A DNA stretch of 64,000 nt from Niameybacter massiliensis (GTDB taxonomy: Bacteria > Bacillota > Clostridia > Lachnospirales > Cellulosilyticaceae), in the NCBI RefSeq assembly GCF_001282685.1, contig NZ_LN875034.1:605612-669611 (forward strand), written 5' to 3'. Under the pieces are notes generated by a model that saw nothing but the letters and a program-made list of their open reading frames with translations, was not told the DNA's origin and searched no databases. Made by a program: the position numbers and the translations under genes. Below are positions 18,895-27,675 of this stretch, piece after piece; within the stretch, counting starts at the first letter, position 1; every line of letters begins with the position of its first letter.

Positions 18895-20508
18895 ATGGGG
18901 CGAAGTATTTTAATTGTAGATGATGAAGAACTGATTAGACAAGGCATTAGAGCAAGAATTGATTATCTAGGATTTAAATTTGATTCTATACGAGAAGCAG
19001 ATGATGGAACGACAGCATTATCTCTATTAGAACAAGCGCCAGCAGATGTTGTCATTACAGATATCCGAATGAATGATATGGATGGGATTGAGCTTATTGG
19101 AAAAGTGAAACCTTTATATCCACACATCCAGTTTATTATTTTAAGTGGATATGCTGAATTTGCTTATGCAGAGCAAGCCATTAATTTAGGTGTTAATGCT
19201 TATCTTTTAAAGCCTATTTCAAATGAAGAATTGAAAAAGACGATGAATAATGTTTTAGAGCGTATAGAACTTGAGGAACATAATCACAGAACAGTTAAAT
19301 TAGGAGAGCAAATACTTGTTGAAAATCAAAAGCATATTTTTGAAAAGAATTTAAATGCGCTTTTATATCATCCTAATCCCTTAAAAGGAGAAGGCAAGGT
19401 ACTATTTAATACAGTCAATGAACAATTCCCTTTAGAAAAAAGAAAATTTATGACTATTCTTATGAATATAGATGGAGATAGCTATGAGGGGAATAAATTT
19501 GGATATCAAGATATTAAACTTATACGTTTTACAATCAAAAATATCCTAAGTGATTTCCCATCTCAAAGTGATAAAGTAGTTATAAGTAACCTATCTAATA
19601 CTAACCAATTATTTGCAATTTTGTCTAATGAATGTAGCACTACATTAAGAGCTGAAGCAGAACAAGTTTTTTCAGCATTGCAGGGTGTGCTATGGAATCG
19701 TATGCAAATTTCTATTAGTATAGGGATTAGCTCAGTAACAGATAAGCTATCATTAGATAGTACAAAAGAAGCACAAGAAGCTTTTCAACAAAGGCTTATT
19801 CATGGAAATGGGAGTATGTATTTTTATGATGATATTAAATTATTATCAGGTACACAACTACCCACAAGTGAGCTAAATATGCTGAGTCAGTACATAGAGC
19901 GTAAAGATATAGGGAATATACAGGTTATTTTAAATGCTATTTTCTCTGATGAGTGTATGCAACAATATAATGTGAATTACATACGTATTGTTTGGGTACG
20001 TATCATAGGAATTTTATTAAAGTCAGCTCACTCCAGCTTTGAGAAAGAGCCTCAAAAGGCAGAACAGCTTGTAATGGATTTAGATGATTTGGTGGGTATA
20101 TCTTCTTTAGCGGAGTTAAGGGAGTACCTATGGACTTTAGTACTTGATTGTTTAGAAACAGATACACATATGGATACAAATGCTAAGAATAAAATTAAGC
20201 TTGCGACTAAGTATATTACAGATAATTATAATAAAGATATTGCTATTAACGACTTAGCAGAACGTTTTATGATGAGTCCTAATTATTTTTCTTCTATATT
20301 TAAGAAAGAGACGGGACAAACAACAATTAATTATATTAAAGAACTCCGTATTAATAAGGCTAGAGAATACTTAGCACAATCATCAAAGAGTGTGGTAGAT
20401 ATTGCAAAAGAAGTAGGATATGAAGATAGCCAGTACTTCTTTAAAGTATTTAAAAAATCTACTGGCCAAACTCCATTACAGTATAGAAAGTCCTATAGTA
20501 AGTTATAG
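18895..20508 (+). CDS. Response regulator with AraC output domain, YesN family
   Basis: A 537-residue DNA-binding regulator: a receiver domain (1-120) with phospho-acceptor D56 (TDIRMNDMDG) and conserved K106 (LLKPIS), a long middle region with no clear match, and a C-terminal AraC/XylS pair of helix-turn-helices (about 438-535; SPNYFSSIFKKETGQT and EVGYEDSQYFFKVFKK). It is the partner of the upstream YesM kinase (12 nt gap, GAGGAGGAT binding site). The likely targets are the phosphoesterase/LplB-binding protein-LplC operon starting at 22103 or 23874, and possibly the phosphatase-fold copy 1. Its 3' end overlaps the convergent PHP gene by 6 nt. Confidence 0.92.
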   Translation: MGRSILIVDDEELIRQGIRARIDYLGFKFDSIREADDGTTALSLLEQAPADVVITDIRMNDMDGIELIGKVKPLYPHIQFIILSGYAEFAYAEQAINLGVNAYLLKPISNEELKKTMNNVLERIELEEHNHRTVKLGEQILVENQKHIFEKNLNALLYHPNPLKGEGKVLFNTVNEQFPLEKRKFMTILMNIDGDSYEGNKFGYQDIKLIRFTIKNILSDFPSQSDKVVISNLSNTNQLFAILSNECSTTLRAEAEQVFSALQGVLWNRMQISISIGISSVTDKLSLDSTKEAQEAFQQRLIHGNGSMYFYDDIKLLSGTQLPTSELNMLSQYIERKDIGNIQVILNAIFSDECMQQYNVNYIRIVWVRIIGILLKSAHSSFEKEPQKAEQLVMDLDDLVGISSLAELREYLWTLVLDCLETDTHMDTNAKNKIKLATKYITDNYNKDIAINDLAERFMMSPNYFSSIFKKETGQTTINYIKELRINKAREYLAQSSKSVVDIAKEVGYEDSQYFFKVFKKSTGQTPLQYRKSYSKL

Positions 20509-21426
20509 ATAGAGAACAGGGGCTATACAAACTAAGTTTTCAATTTCAAGAGAGCCTTGATAAAGTTTTGGTATAATAATAGATTCAGTATTTAAATCAT
20601 CAATATTGATAGTAAGAGGAGCTTTGATATCCAATGGGATAGATAAAGTTCCTTTTTTTGTACGTAAAGAAAGAAGATAATTTGTATGATCTTGTTCTAT
20701 ATAGCCAGGTTTTGAGGTTGAAATAATAGAGAACTGGATAGTATGTGAATCAGGATTGATTTGAGTCTTAAGAAGAGGACCTTTTGACACCCATGTTTGT
20801 CCACTATGAATAGCTGTTTCTAATTCTATTTCAATATCTCCAGTAGCATTACCTTCAATAAAAGTAGCAAACTGATCATGCATACTATCTGTACCATGTA
20901 GATCCATCCCACTGGCTGCTGCAATACGATAACCTTGCAAGGTTAGGTCTTCCCACCAAAGTAAACCACGCTCATTCACTTCATGGAGAGGTTCTGGATT
21001 ATTAAAGACTTCAATGAAATCTATAAAAGCATAATCAGTAAAGGTCATTTCGAACCCACAAGTAGCAATAGGGTAACCGCATGAGAAGGGATGAGCCACA
21101 CCAGCCAGGGCTCCTTTTTCTTGTACTGCCTTAAAAAGAAGCTCTGGTTTATGCTTATTGATATTTTCCCAAGGAACGTATTCTTTTAGGTTGAGACATA
21201 AAATATGACCGTAATAAGTGGTGTATTCCATACCATAAATACAAGGCATATCTATAGGGTATTCCTCTAATATTTTGTGAGCTTTTACATGGCCCGAGAT
21301 TGTATTATGATCGGTTAAAGCAAAGGCATCCACTTTGTCTGCTAGCATAAAATCAATAAGTTGTTGTACTGTAAGATTGCCATCTGATTCCAATGTATGG
21401 TTATGTAGTTCTAAGCGTTTGTACAT
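20503..21426 (-). CDS. PHP-domain metal-dependent phosphoesterase
   Basis: A 307-residue protein. The N-terminal two thirds is a PHP fold with HNHTLESDG (residues 8-16), ALTDHNTISGH near 38, EYTTYYGHILC near 68, GVAHPF near 115 and ASGMDLHG near 192, the usual metal-binding His/Asp set. The last third is a beta-rich C-terminal domain of unknown function. PHP proteins of this type hydrolyse phosphate esters, for example nucleoside 3',5'-bisphosphate or sugar phosphates; the substrate is not known here. It converges on the YesN gene (6-nt overlap) and follows a small unknown gene 17 nt upstream, so these two form a minus-strand operon inside the sugar locus. Confidence 0.85.
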   Translation of the reverse strand: MYKRLELHNHTLESDGNLTVQQLIDFMLADKVDAFALTDHNTISGHVKAHKILEEYPIDMPCIYGMEYTTYYGHILCLNLKEYVPWENINKHKPELLFKAVQEKGALAGVAHPFSCGYPIATCGFEMTFTDYAFIDFIEVFNNPEPLHEVNERGLLWWEDLTLQGYRIAAASGMDLHGTDSMHDQFATFIEGNATGDIEIELETAIHSGQTWVSKGPLLKTQINPDSHTIQFSIISTSKPGYIEQDHTNYLLSLRTKKGTLSIPLDIKAPLTINIDDLNTESIIIPKLYQGSLEIENLVCIAPVLYL

Positions 21427-21443
21427 GATTTTAACCTCCTATT

Positions 21444-21896
21444 TTATTGTGCGGATAAAGATAATGAGTATTTAGTATCATCACGGATAACACTAAAGGC
21501 CACAATGGTGATACGTATGACACCGTTTATTTGAGACTGAGGGATACAGCCTGGAGTAGCATCAGTTTCACTAAAATACAGATGTCTACAGGTTTCTTGA
21601 CGATGTATACCTCCAATAAATTGGTCATTCATTGTGACAATAACTTGAAGTTCAGTTTTCATCCCACGAATAGTATTAGTAATCACTTCGTCACTAGCTG
21701 TATCGGCACCGTATTTAACGTTACAGGCAGCCACGAGTTCTTTCTTTAAATCATCAGTAATTACTTCATAACGTTGTTTATCAAAGCTAAAAGTTATGTC
21801 CATTTCTTTGTAAATATCATCTAAACACATTGTATAAGAGATTTGGCCCACAAAACCTTTGTTGAGTGTACCGCCAACTTCATATATTTTTTTCAT
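21444..21896 (-). CDS. Hypothetical protein, 150 residues
   Basis: I do not recognise this protein. It starts MKKIYEVGGTLNKGFVGQIS and looks like a beta-rich, single-domain cytoplasmic protein: no signal peptide, no membrane segment, five Cys. It lies 17 nt before the PHP gene on the minus strand, so it is probably co-transcribed with it. It is divergent from the phosphoesterase-importer operon. A binding or accessory role to the PHP enzyme is possible but only inferred. AAAGGAGC upstream of the ATG supports the start. Confidence 0.75.
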   Translation of the reverse strand: MKKIYEVGGTLNKGFVGQISYTMCLDDIYKEMDITFSFDKQRYEVITDDLKKELVAACNVKYGADTASDEVITNTIRGMKTELQVIVTMNDQFIGGIHRQETCRHLYFSETDATPGCIPQSQINGVIRITIVAFSVIRDDTKYSLSLSAQ

Positions 21897-22102
21897 CCGA
21901 ATGCTCCTTTTTGGAAGTGAAATCTTAAAGATGTGATAAATATACTATCATTTTTTGACTATTTCAATAGTATTAAAAAAGTCGTAGAAATATCCATTCC
22001 TTTGTGTAGAATAGTCCATTGTTATACATAAGTATCTTTAGTAATCTGACATTACAAAAAAGCTTCAATTATATTGACTGAATTAAGATGGAGGATAATG
22101 AG

Positions 22103-23032
22103 ATGAAACAACTTACATTTTCACAAGAAGGAAAGTTTAAACTATTACAATTTACAGATATTCATTTCAGCGACAACAATGAAGTGGATAAAGAAACTGT
22201 AGAATTAATGAGAAAAATACTAAAAGAGGAAAAGCCTGATTTTATTATGATTACAGGAGATACAGTATATGGAGAAGAAAATGTAGATCATTTACCACTT
22301 GCTTTAACACCTGTTATTGAATCTAATATTCCTTTTAGTTATACATTTGGAAATCATGATACAGAAGAAGGGCAAGGATATGAAGCTTTATTTGAAGTAC
22401 TTCAAGGTATTCCAACTTGTATGATGTACCATGATGCAAACTCTAAAGTAGGAATGGGGAACCACACTTTAGAAGTAGTTGGCCATGATGGAGGAGTTAA
22501 GTGGGTTATTGCAGGGATAGATTCTGGTAACTATAATCCATTGCCTCATATGGAAGGCTATGCTTATGTCCAAAAGCCACAAATTGAATGGTATCAAGAT
22601 ATGATGAGGAAGTATGAAGCTCAAAATCCAGATTTTGCGTCACTTGTATTTATGCATATTCCACTTCCTGAATATCATGAAGTTTGGGCAATGGAAACAT
22701 GTTATGGCATGAAACGAGAAGGTATTTGTAGTCCAAAGATTAACTCAGGATTTTTTGCAGCAATGCAAGAAGTAGGCCATACAAAAGGTGTATTTGTAGG
22801 ACATGACCATATTAATGATTTCTACGGTGAAATGTACGGTATTACATTGGGGTATGGTAGAGCAACAGGGTATAACACATATGGACAAGAAGACTTCTTA
22901 CGAGGTGCAAGAATCTTTATCTTGGATGAAAATAATACCGAAAGCTTTGAAACCTATGTAAGATTATCAGATGGTACCGTTATAGATAATCCATCTATGC
23001 ATTTACCAGAAAGAGTAAGGGATGATAATTAA
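22103..23032 (+). CDS. Calcineurin-like metallophosphoesterase
   Basis: A cytoplasmic phosphoesterase of 309 residues resembling Icc/CpdA and the fungal-type Dcr2 group. Metal-site motifs: FTDIHFSD near residue 18, MITGDTVYG near 51, FGNHDTEEG near 85, MHIPLPE near 188 and GHDHINDFYG near 233. The ATG at 22103 is chosen because GGAGGAT precedes it; the ATG at 22088 overlaps that site. The stop overlaps the next gene's start (TAATG), so it is translationally coupled to the endonuclease/exonuclease/phosphatase-fold enzyme. Two phosphoesterases at the front of a sugar-import operon suggest that the incoming material carries phosphate diesters or monoesters. Confidence 0.87.
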   Translation: MKQLTFSQEGKFKLLQFTDIHFSDNNEVDKETVELMRKILKEEKPDFIMITGDTVYGEENVDHLPLALTPVIESNIPFSYTFGNHDTEEGQGYEALFEVLQGIPTCMMYHDANSKVGMGNHTLEVVGHDGGVKWVIAGIDSGNYNPLPHMEGYAYVQKPQIEWYQDMMRKYEAQNPDFASLVFMHIPLPEYHEVWAMETCYGMKREGICSPKINSGFFAAMQEVGHTKGVFVGHDHINDFYGEMYGITLGYGRATGYNTYGQEDFLRGARIFILDENNTESFETYVRLSDGTVIDNPSMHLPERVRDDN

Positions 23033-23790
23033 TGAAGTTTGTAACCTTTAATATACGTTGTGATTATAATCAAGACGACAATAATAGCTTTTGCTATAGA
23101 AAACCTTATATCTTAGGAAAACTAAAAAATGAAAGTCCTGATATTATTTGTTTTCAAGAAATACTTCCACATGTAGCAACATGGTTAAAAGAAAATTTAA
23201 CAGATTACTATGTATTGGGGTGTGGAAGAGATGAAAATTTAGAAGATGAACAAATCACTATTGCATTTAAAAAAATGCAATATCAAATGATAAGTATGAA
23301 TACATTTTGGCTATCTGAAGCACCACAAGTTCCAGGATCACGTTATGAAAAGCAAAGTATGTGTCCTAGGACGTGTACTGAAATGGTACTTCAAGATATA
23401 GAGACGAAAGAGATACTACGTGTGTTTAATACGCATCTTGATCATGAAGGAAGTGAAGCGCGTGTATTAGGGATGACACAAATCTTAACCTATATACAAC
23501 AAATTACTCTATTTAAAGATGCAACGATTATTTTAACAGGAGACTTTAACGCCTATTCAAGTGATCCAGAAGTAACCATGATTAGTGAAGTAGGTAAATT
23601 GGTAGATTTGACTTCAGATTTAGAAGGGACATATCATGATTTTGGTAGAGTAAAAGAAAATGAAAAGATAGATTATATCTTTTCATCACCTCATGTCGTG
23701 TGTGAGGAAAAGGGGCTTTGGACAGATGAGTACAATGGTGTATTTTTATCAGATCATTATCCGGTGTTCGTAGAAATGACCACTAAATAA
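23032..23790 (+). CDS. Endonuclease/exonuclease/phosphatase-fold hydrolase (copy 2)
   Basis: A 252-residue paralogue of the gene at 16075, with the same core (FNIRCDYNQD, CFQE, HLDHEGSEAR, GDFNA, SDHYPV). It has no signal peptide. Copy 2 sits inside the operon, coupled by a one-base overlap to the calcineurin-like gene, while copy 1 stands alone before the two-component genes. The near-identical blocks (GCGRDENLEDEQ, QVPGSRYE) imply a shared substrate class and a duplication within the locus. The substrate is not identifiable. A gap of 83 nt with no terminator leads to the importer genes. Confidence 0.86.
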   Translation: MKFVTFNIRCDYNQDDNNSFCYRKPYILGKLKNESPDIICFQEILPHVATWLKENLTDYYVLGCGRDENLEDEQITIAFKKMQYQMISMNTFWLSEAPQVPGSRYEKQSMCPRTCTEMVLQDIETKEILRVFNTHLDHEGSEARVLGMTQILTYIQQITLFKDATIILTGDFNAYSSDPEVTMISEVGKLVDLTSDLEGTYHDFGRVKENEKIDYIFSSPHVVCEEKGLWTDEYNGVFLSDHYPVFVEMTTK

Positions 23791-23873
23791 AGAAGTTTTG
23801 TACATTGTTCAAAAAGCTTAAAAATTTTATCATAAAGGTAGATTAAAACACATCGACACGAAGGAGGAGTTAC

Positions 23874-24827
23874 ATGAGTAGTGTTATTGCTGCAAAAGCT
23901 GAATGTAAGACAGAGCAGGCAAAACCAAAATGGAAAAAGGTCTTGAAGTATTGGCCACTTTATTTAATGTTATTACCTGCTATTATTTACTTCATCTTAC
24001 TTTGCTACGTACCAATGACAGGTATTGTGTTAGCATTTAAGGATTATTCCTTTAGAGAAGGTATATGGGGAAGCCCTTGGGTAGGACTTAGATATTTTAA
24101 AACCTTCTTTAGTAGTTATGATTGTGTCAGACTACTTCGTAACACATTAACGGTTGGTCTTATCAAATGTATTTTAGAATTCCCGTTTGCTATTTTTCTT
24201 GCATTGATGTTAAACGAAATTCGCAATTTGAAATTCAAAAAGACAGTGCAAACTATAACTTACTTACCACACTTTTTATCATCAGTAATTATTGTAACAA
24301 TGATGCAAAGAGTGCTCGCTCCAAATACTGGGGTACTAAACCAAATTATTGGTTCAATGGGAGGAGACCCTAGCACATTCTTCCTAATGGAAGCTAAATA
24401 CTTCTTCCAAATTCTATTCTCTATGGACTTATGGAGAAACATTGGTTGGGATTCCATCATTTACTTAGCTGCAATTAGCTCTGTAGATACAGCTCTTTAT
24501 GAGGCAGCAGAAATGGATGGTTGTTCAAAACTTAAGAAAATCTGGCATATTACATTGCCAAGTATTAGAGGAACAATTGGTCTACTCTTTATTATGGGTG
24601 TAGGTGGTCTTCTTTCTTCTGGATTTGAACAAATTTATTTATTAAGAACTCCAGGTAATATGGCATTAGCAGATACGCTAGATACTTTCGTTGTACGTAT
24701 TGGTCTAGCAGGCGGACAGTTTGGATATGCAACAGCAATTGGTTTAATTCAAGGTGTTGTAGGTTTAATACTTGTTATTATTTGTAATAAGTTATCCAAA
24801 AAATTCACTGAAGTAGGACTATGGTAA
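23874..24827 (+). CDS. Sugar ABC importer permease, LplB-like
   Basis: Inner-membrane permease of a carbohydrate-uptake ABC transporter (CUT1), 317 residues with six predicted membrane segments; the first is near residues 30-52. The cytoplasmic EAA loop that contacts the ATPase is seen as EAAEMDGCSKLKKIWHITLP near 219-238. GAAGGAGGAG lies before the ATG. The binding-protein gene follows after 22 nt. No ATPase gene occurs in the locus, so it probably uses a shared MsmX/UgpC-type ATPase encoded elsewhere, as is usual for LplABC systems. Confidence 0.92.
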   Translation: MSSVIAAKAECKTEQAKPKWKKVLKYWPLYLMLLPAIIYFILLCYVPMTGIVLAFKDYSFREGIWGSPWVGLRYFKTFFSSYDCVRLLRNTLTVGLIKCILEFPFAIFLALMLNEIRNLKFKKTVQTITYLPHFLSSVIIVTMMQRVLAPNTGVLNQIIGSMGGDPSTFFLMEAKYFFQILFSMDLWRNIGWDSIIYLAAISSVDTALYEAAEMDGCSKLKKIWHITLPSIRGTIGLLFIMGVGGLLSSGFEQIYLLRTPGNMALADTLDTFVVRIGLAGGQFGYATAIGLIQGVVGLILVIICNKLSKKFTEVGLW

Positions 24828-24849
24828 ATAAATAAGAGGAGGTAATAAG

Positions 24850-26601
24850 ATGAAAGGGAAAGTTTTTAAATCAATCGTAGCAACAACAATGGCAACAACG
24901 ATGTTAATGGGAAGTTTAACAGGTTGTGCACAAAGTAGTGGTGGTAGCAGTAACGGTACGAGTACAGATACGAGTGTAGACACAAGTGACAAACCAGATA
25001 CTTGGATTGCAGACCGTACAATTGTAGTTCAAGCTTATGTAGATGATATTGGTTATTCACTACCAAATAATTTAAGTGATACACCTGTTGGAAAAGAAAT
25101 TAAAAGACTTACAGGGATTGATGTAGAGATTCAATATACACCAGGTGATAACGATGCAGCAGTTCTTGCTTCTCATCTTGCATCAGGTAGTATTCCAGAT
25201 GTAGTTGTTACGTACTTAAATGATTCATCAAGACCAGAATTTTCATTATTACATAAAGCAGCAAAAGAGGGGATGTTTGCTGATGTAACAGAGTATATGA
25301 AAAACTCAAAAGTATATAAGAAGTATTTAGAAGAAGGCTATCTTCCAAATGATGCTTATAAAAATATTACTTTTAGAGATGACTTAGACGGTGCATACAT
25401 CATGCAACTTTCTATTCCAGCAGTGGATAGAACACTAGAATTCAATCCACAAGAAGAATATGTAGGTGGAATGTACATCCAAAAAGATATTGTAGATGCA
25501 CTTGGTATTAATCCAAGTGAAATTAGAACACAAGAGCAATTCTATCAATTATTAGTAGATATTAAAAATGGTGGTTTTACAGACGATCATGGTCAACCAG
25601 TTTATCCATTAGGACCTAAATACTGGGGTGGTTCAAAAGATACTTTAGATTATATTGTTCGTGGTTATGACTGGGGAGTAAGTGATGGTTATAACATGGA
25701 TACAGATGGAACAATCAAACATGAAGTTGAAACAGATTATGTTTATAAGAAAATTGACTTTGTAAGACAATTATTAGCTGAAAATTTAATTAATCCAGAG
25801 TTCTTTACAATGGATGGAACACGTGCAGCTGAAGTATCAGAAACACACAACTCAGCTATTATTGCAGACGTACATAACTACAAAGAGATTGTATATCAAA
25901 CAGGTGACTGGGTACCACTAGGACCTTTAGATGACTACACAGGAGATAATGCAAGAACTGTTCGTGGTAAAACAGGTTATGGTGCTTGGGCTATCTCAGC
26001 AGATTCAAAAAATCCAGAAGAAATCTTTGCATTCTTTGATTTCTTATCAACTCCACAAGGTAAAATGTTAGGAAATTACGGAGTTGAAGGTGTTCATTAT
26101 GATTTAGTAGATGGTAAACCAGTGGTTAAAGAAGAAGTATTAGAACATTTAAATAATGGTGATTCAGAATGGTTAATTAACAATGTAGGTGCATCATTTG
26201 GTGGATCTGGTGTAGTATTCTGGGAATATGTTATGACAGACCTTGATTGGCTTGAAGAATGTGGAGAAAGTCGTCCAGGCGCATCTGCAGGAACAGGCTT
26301 TGAAGGCGCAATTCAAATTGCGACAGATTACCCATACAAGAAAAAACTTGTACCAGGATTAAAAGCAACAGCTTACCTTTCATCAGAAGGTTTAGAAGAA
26401 GTAAAAGCACAAATGTCATTACTTGACTATAGAGAAATGCTTGTTCAAGCAATGTATGCACCAAATGAAAAAGAAGTACAAAACATTGTAGAAGGTTTCC
26501 GTACACAACTTCAAAAAGCTGGTTTAGAAGAATTTAGAGATTACTTAACAGAGACTTATACAGAAGATAAAGAAAGCATCAATTTCTATCCAGTGAATTA
26601 A
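24850..26601 (+). CDS. Sugar ABC importer substrate-binding lipoprotein, LplA-like
   Basis: Extracellular solute-binding lipoprotein of 583 residues. The signal peptide ends in a lipobox (SLTGC, Cys26), followed by a Ser/Gly/Thr-rich linker to about residue 50 and the binding domain. The large size is typical of the family-1 binding proteins that pair with LplB/LplC and bind oligosaccharides. Aromatic-rich segments (KYWGGS, DWGVSDGYN) may contact sugars. A 15-bp hairpin after the stop (26605-26638) could stabilise this transcript. GAGGAGG lies before the start. The ligand is unknown; the downstream GH38 and GH4 genes suggest a mannose-containing glycan. Confidence 0.9.
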   Translation: MKGKVFKSIVATTMATTMLMGSLTGCAQSSGGSSNGTSTDTSVDTSDKPDTWIADRTIVVQAYVDDIGYSLPNNLSDTPVGKEIKRLTGIDVEIQYTPGDNDAAVLASHLASGSIPDVVVTYLNDSSRPEFSLLHKAAKEGMFADVTEYMKNSKVYKKYLEEGYLPNDAYKNITFRDDLDGAYIMQLSIPAVDRTLEFNPQEEYVGGMYIQKDIVDALGINPSEIRTQEQFYQLLVDIKNGGFTDDHGQPVYPLGPKYWGGSKDTLDYIVRGYDWGVSDGYNMDTDGTIKHEVETDYVYKKIDFVRQLLAENLINPEFFTMDGTRAAEVSETHNSAIIADVHNYKEIVYQTGDWVPLGPLDDYTGDNARTVRGKTGYGAWAISADSKNPEEIFAFFDFLSTPQGKMLGNYGVEGVHYDLVDGKPVVKEEVLEHLNNGDSEWLINNVGASFGGSGVVFWEYVMTDLDWLEECGESRPGASAGTGFEGAIQIATDYPYKKKLVPGLKATAYLSSEGLEEVKAQMSLLDYREMLVQAMYAPNEKEVQNIVEGFRTQLQKAGLEEFRDYLTETYTEDKESINFYPVN

Positions 26602-26604
26602 TCA

Positions 26605-26638
26605 TTATGCCTCTACTACTTTGGTAGTGGAGGCATAA
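26605..26638 (+). promoter_or_regulatory. Intercistronic hairpin after the binding-protein gene
   Basis: A 15-bp perfect stem (26605-26619 with 26624-26638) with a TTTG loop and A-rich sequence behind it, not T. It is therefore more likely an mRNA 3'-end stabiliser than a terminator. This would raise binding-protein levels relative to the permeases. Confidence 0.7.
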
Positions 26639-26663
26639 TAAAAAAGAAAGGATATAGGAGTAC

Positions 26664-27584
26664 ATGGAAAAAGTGAAAAAGGTAAAGAAAACAAAAATTA
26701 AAGAAAATTTAGGTGACAGACTTATTCAGGCATTTATATATTTTGTTGTTATCGCACTATGCTTAGCAATTATAGTTCCTTGCATCAATGTATTAGCCTT
26801 ATCCTTTAATGATGGAGCTGATGCAGCAAAAGGTGGTATTTATTTCTGGCCTCGTGTATTTACTTTAGATAACTATAAAGAAGTATTTGCAGATGGCAAA
26901 ATTATGAAAGCATACAGTATTACAATTGGAAGGACAGTAATAGGAACATCATTAAGTTTAATTGTTACATCACTTGCAGCCTTTGCACTTAAAGAAAAGG
27001 ATTTGCCAGGTAGAAAACTTATAACAATGATGATTACATTCACTATGTTATTTAGTGGTGGTATGATTCCAACTTATATTCAATACAAAAATTTAGGATT
27101 ATTAAACTCTTTCTGGGTATATGTTATCCCAGGAATGGTAGGTGTAACAAATCTATTAATGGTTAGAACATTCTTTGAATCTATTCCAGATAGCTTAGAG
27201 GAATCAGCTAAGTTAGATGGGTGTGGTTATTTTAAAACTTATACTCAAATAATCTTACCACTGAGTAAGCCTGTTATTGCAGTAGTAGGACTATATACAG
27301 CAGTAGGACATTGGAATGATTGGTTCTCAGGTGCATTTTACATGAATTCTAGTAAATTATGGCCAGTACAAACAGTACTTCAACAAATGTTATCAAGAGC
27401 AATGGCTTCTTCACAAGAAGTTACAACAGCATCACAAGCAATTGCACAAGCTAATAGTGCTGTAACATCAGACTCATTAAAGATGGCTGCAGTTATTGTT
27501 ACAACAGTTCCAATCCTTTGTGTATATCCTTTCGTACAAAAATATTTTGCTAAAGGTGCTATGATTGGAGCAGTAAAAGGATAA
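26664..27584 (+). CDS. Sugar ABC importer permease, LplC-like
   Basis: Second CUT1 permease, 306 residues, six predicted membrane segments (the first near residues 25-47) after a Lys-rich N-terminus. The EAA loop is EESAKLDGCGYFKTYTQIIL near 177-196. It forms the heterodimeric channel with the LplB-like protein. It is followed by an intrinsic terminator at 27618-27658, so the kinase and glycosidase genes beyond depend on readthrough or another promoter. Confidence 0.92.
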   Translation: MEKVKKVKKTKIKENLGDRLIQAFIYFVVIALCLAIIVPCINVLALSFNDGADAAKGGIYFWPRVFTLDNYKEVFADGKIMKAYSITIGRTVIGTSLSLIVTSLAAFALKEKDLPGRKLITMMITFTMLFSGGMIPTYIQYKNLGLLNSFWVYVIPGMVGVTNLLMVRTFFESIPDSLEESAKLDGCGYFKTYTQIILPLSKPVIAVVGLYTAVGHWNDWFSGAFYMNSSKLWPVQTVLQQMLSRAMASSQEVTTASQAIAQANSAVTSDSLKMAAVIVTTVPILCVYPFVQKYFAKGAMIGAVKG

Positions 27585-27617
27585 GAAGTGGTAAATAACT
27601 TAAACATGAAAATAAGT

Positions 27618-27658
27618 GGGGCGTTGCACTAAGCCAAGTTAGCGCAGCGCTCCTTTTT
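27618..27658 (+). terminator. Intrinsic terminator or attenuator between lplC-like and kinase genes
   Basis: A 15-bp stem with one A/C mismatch and two G-U pairs (27618-27632 with 27639-27653), loop GCCAAG, followed by TTTTT. The following kinase gene has no evident separate promoter in the remaining gap, so partial readthrough is likely. Confidence 0.75.
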
Positions 27659-27675
27659 GATAGAGGAGAATGAAA

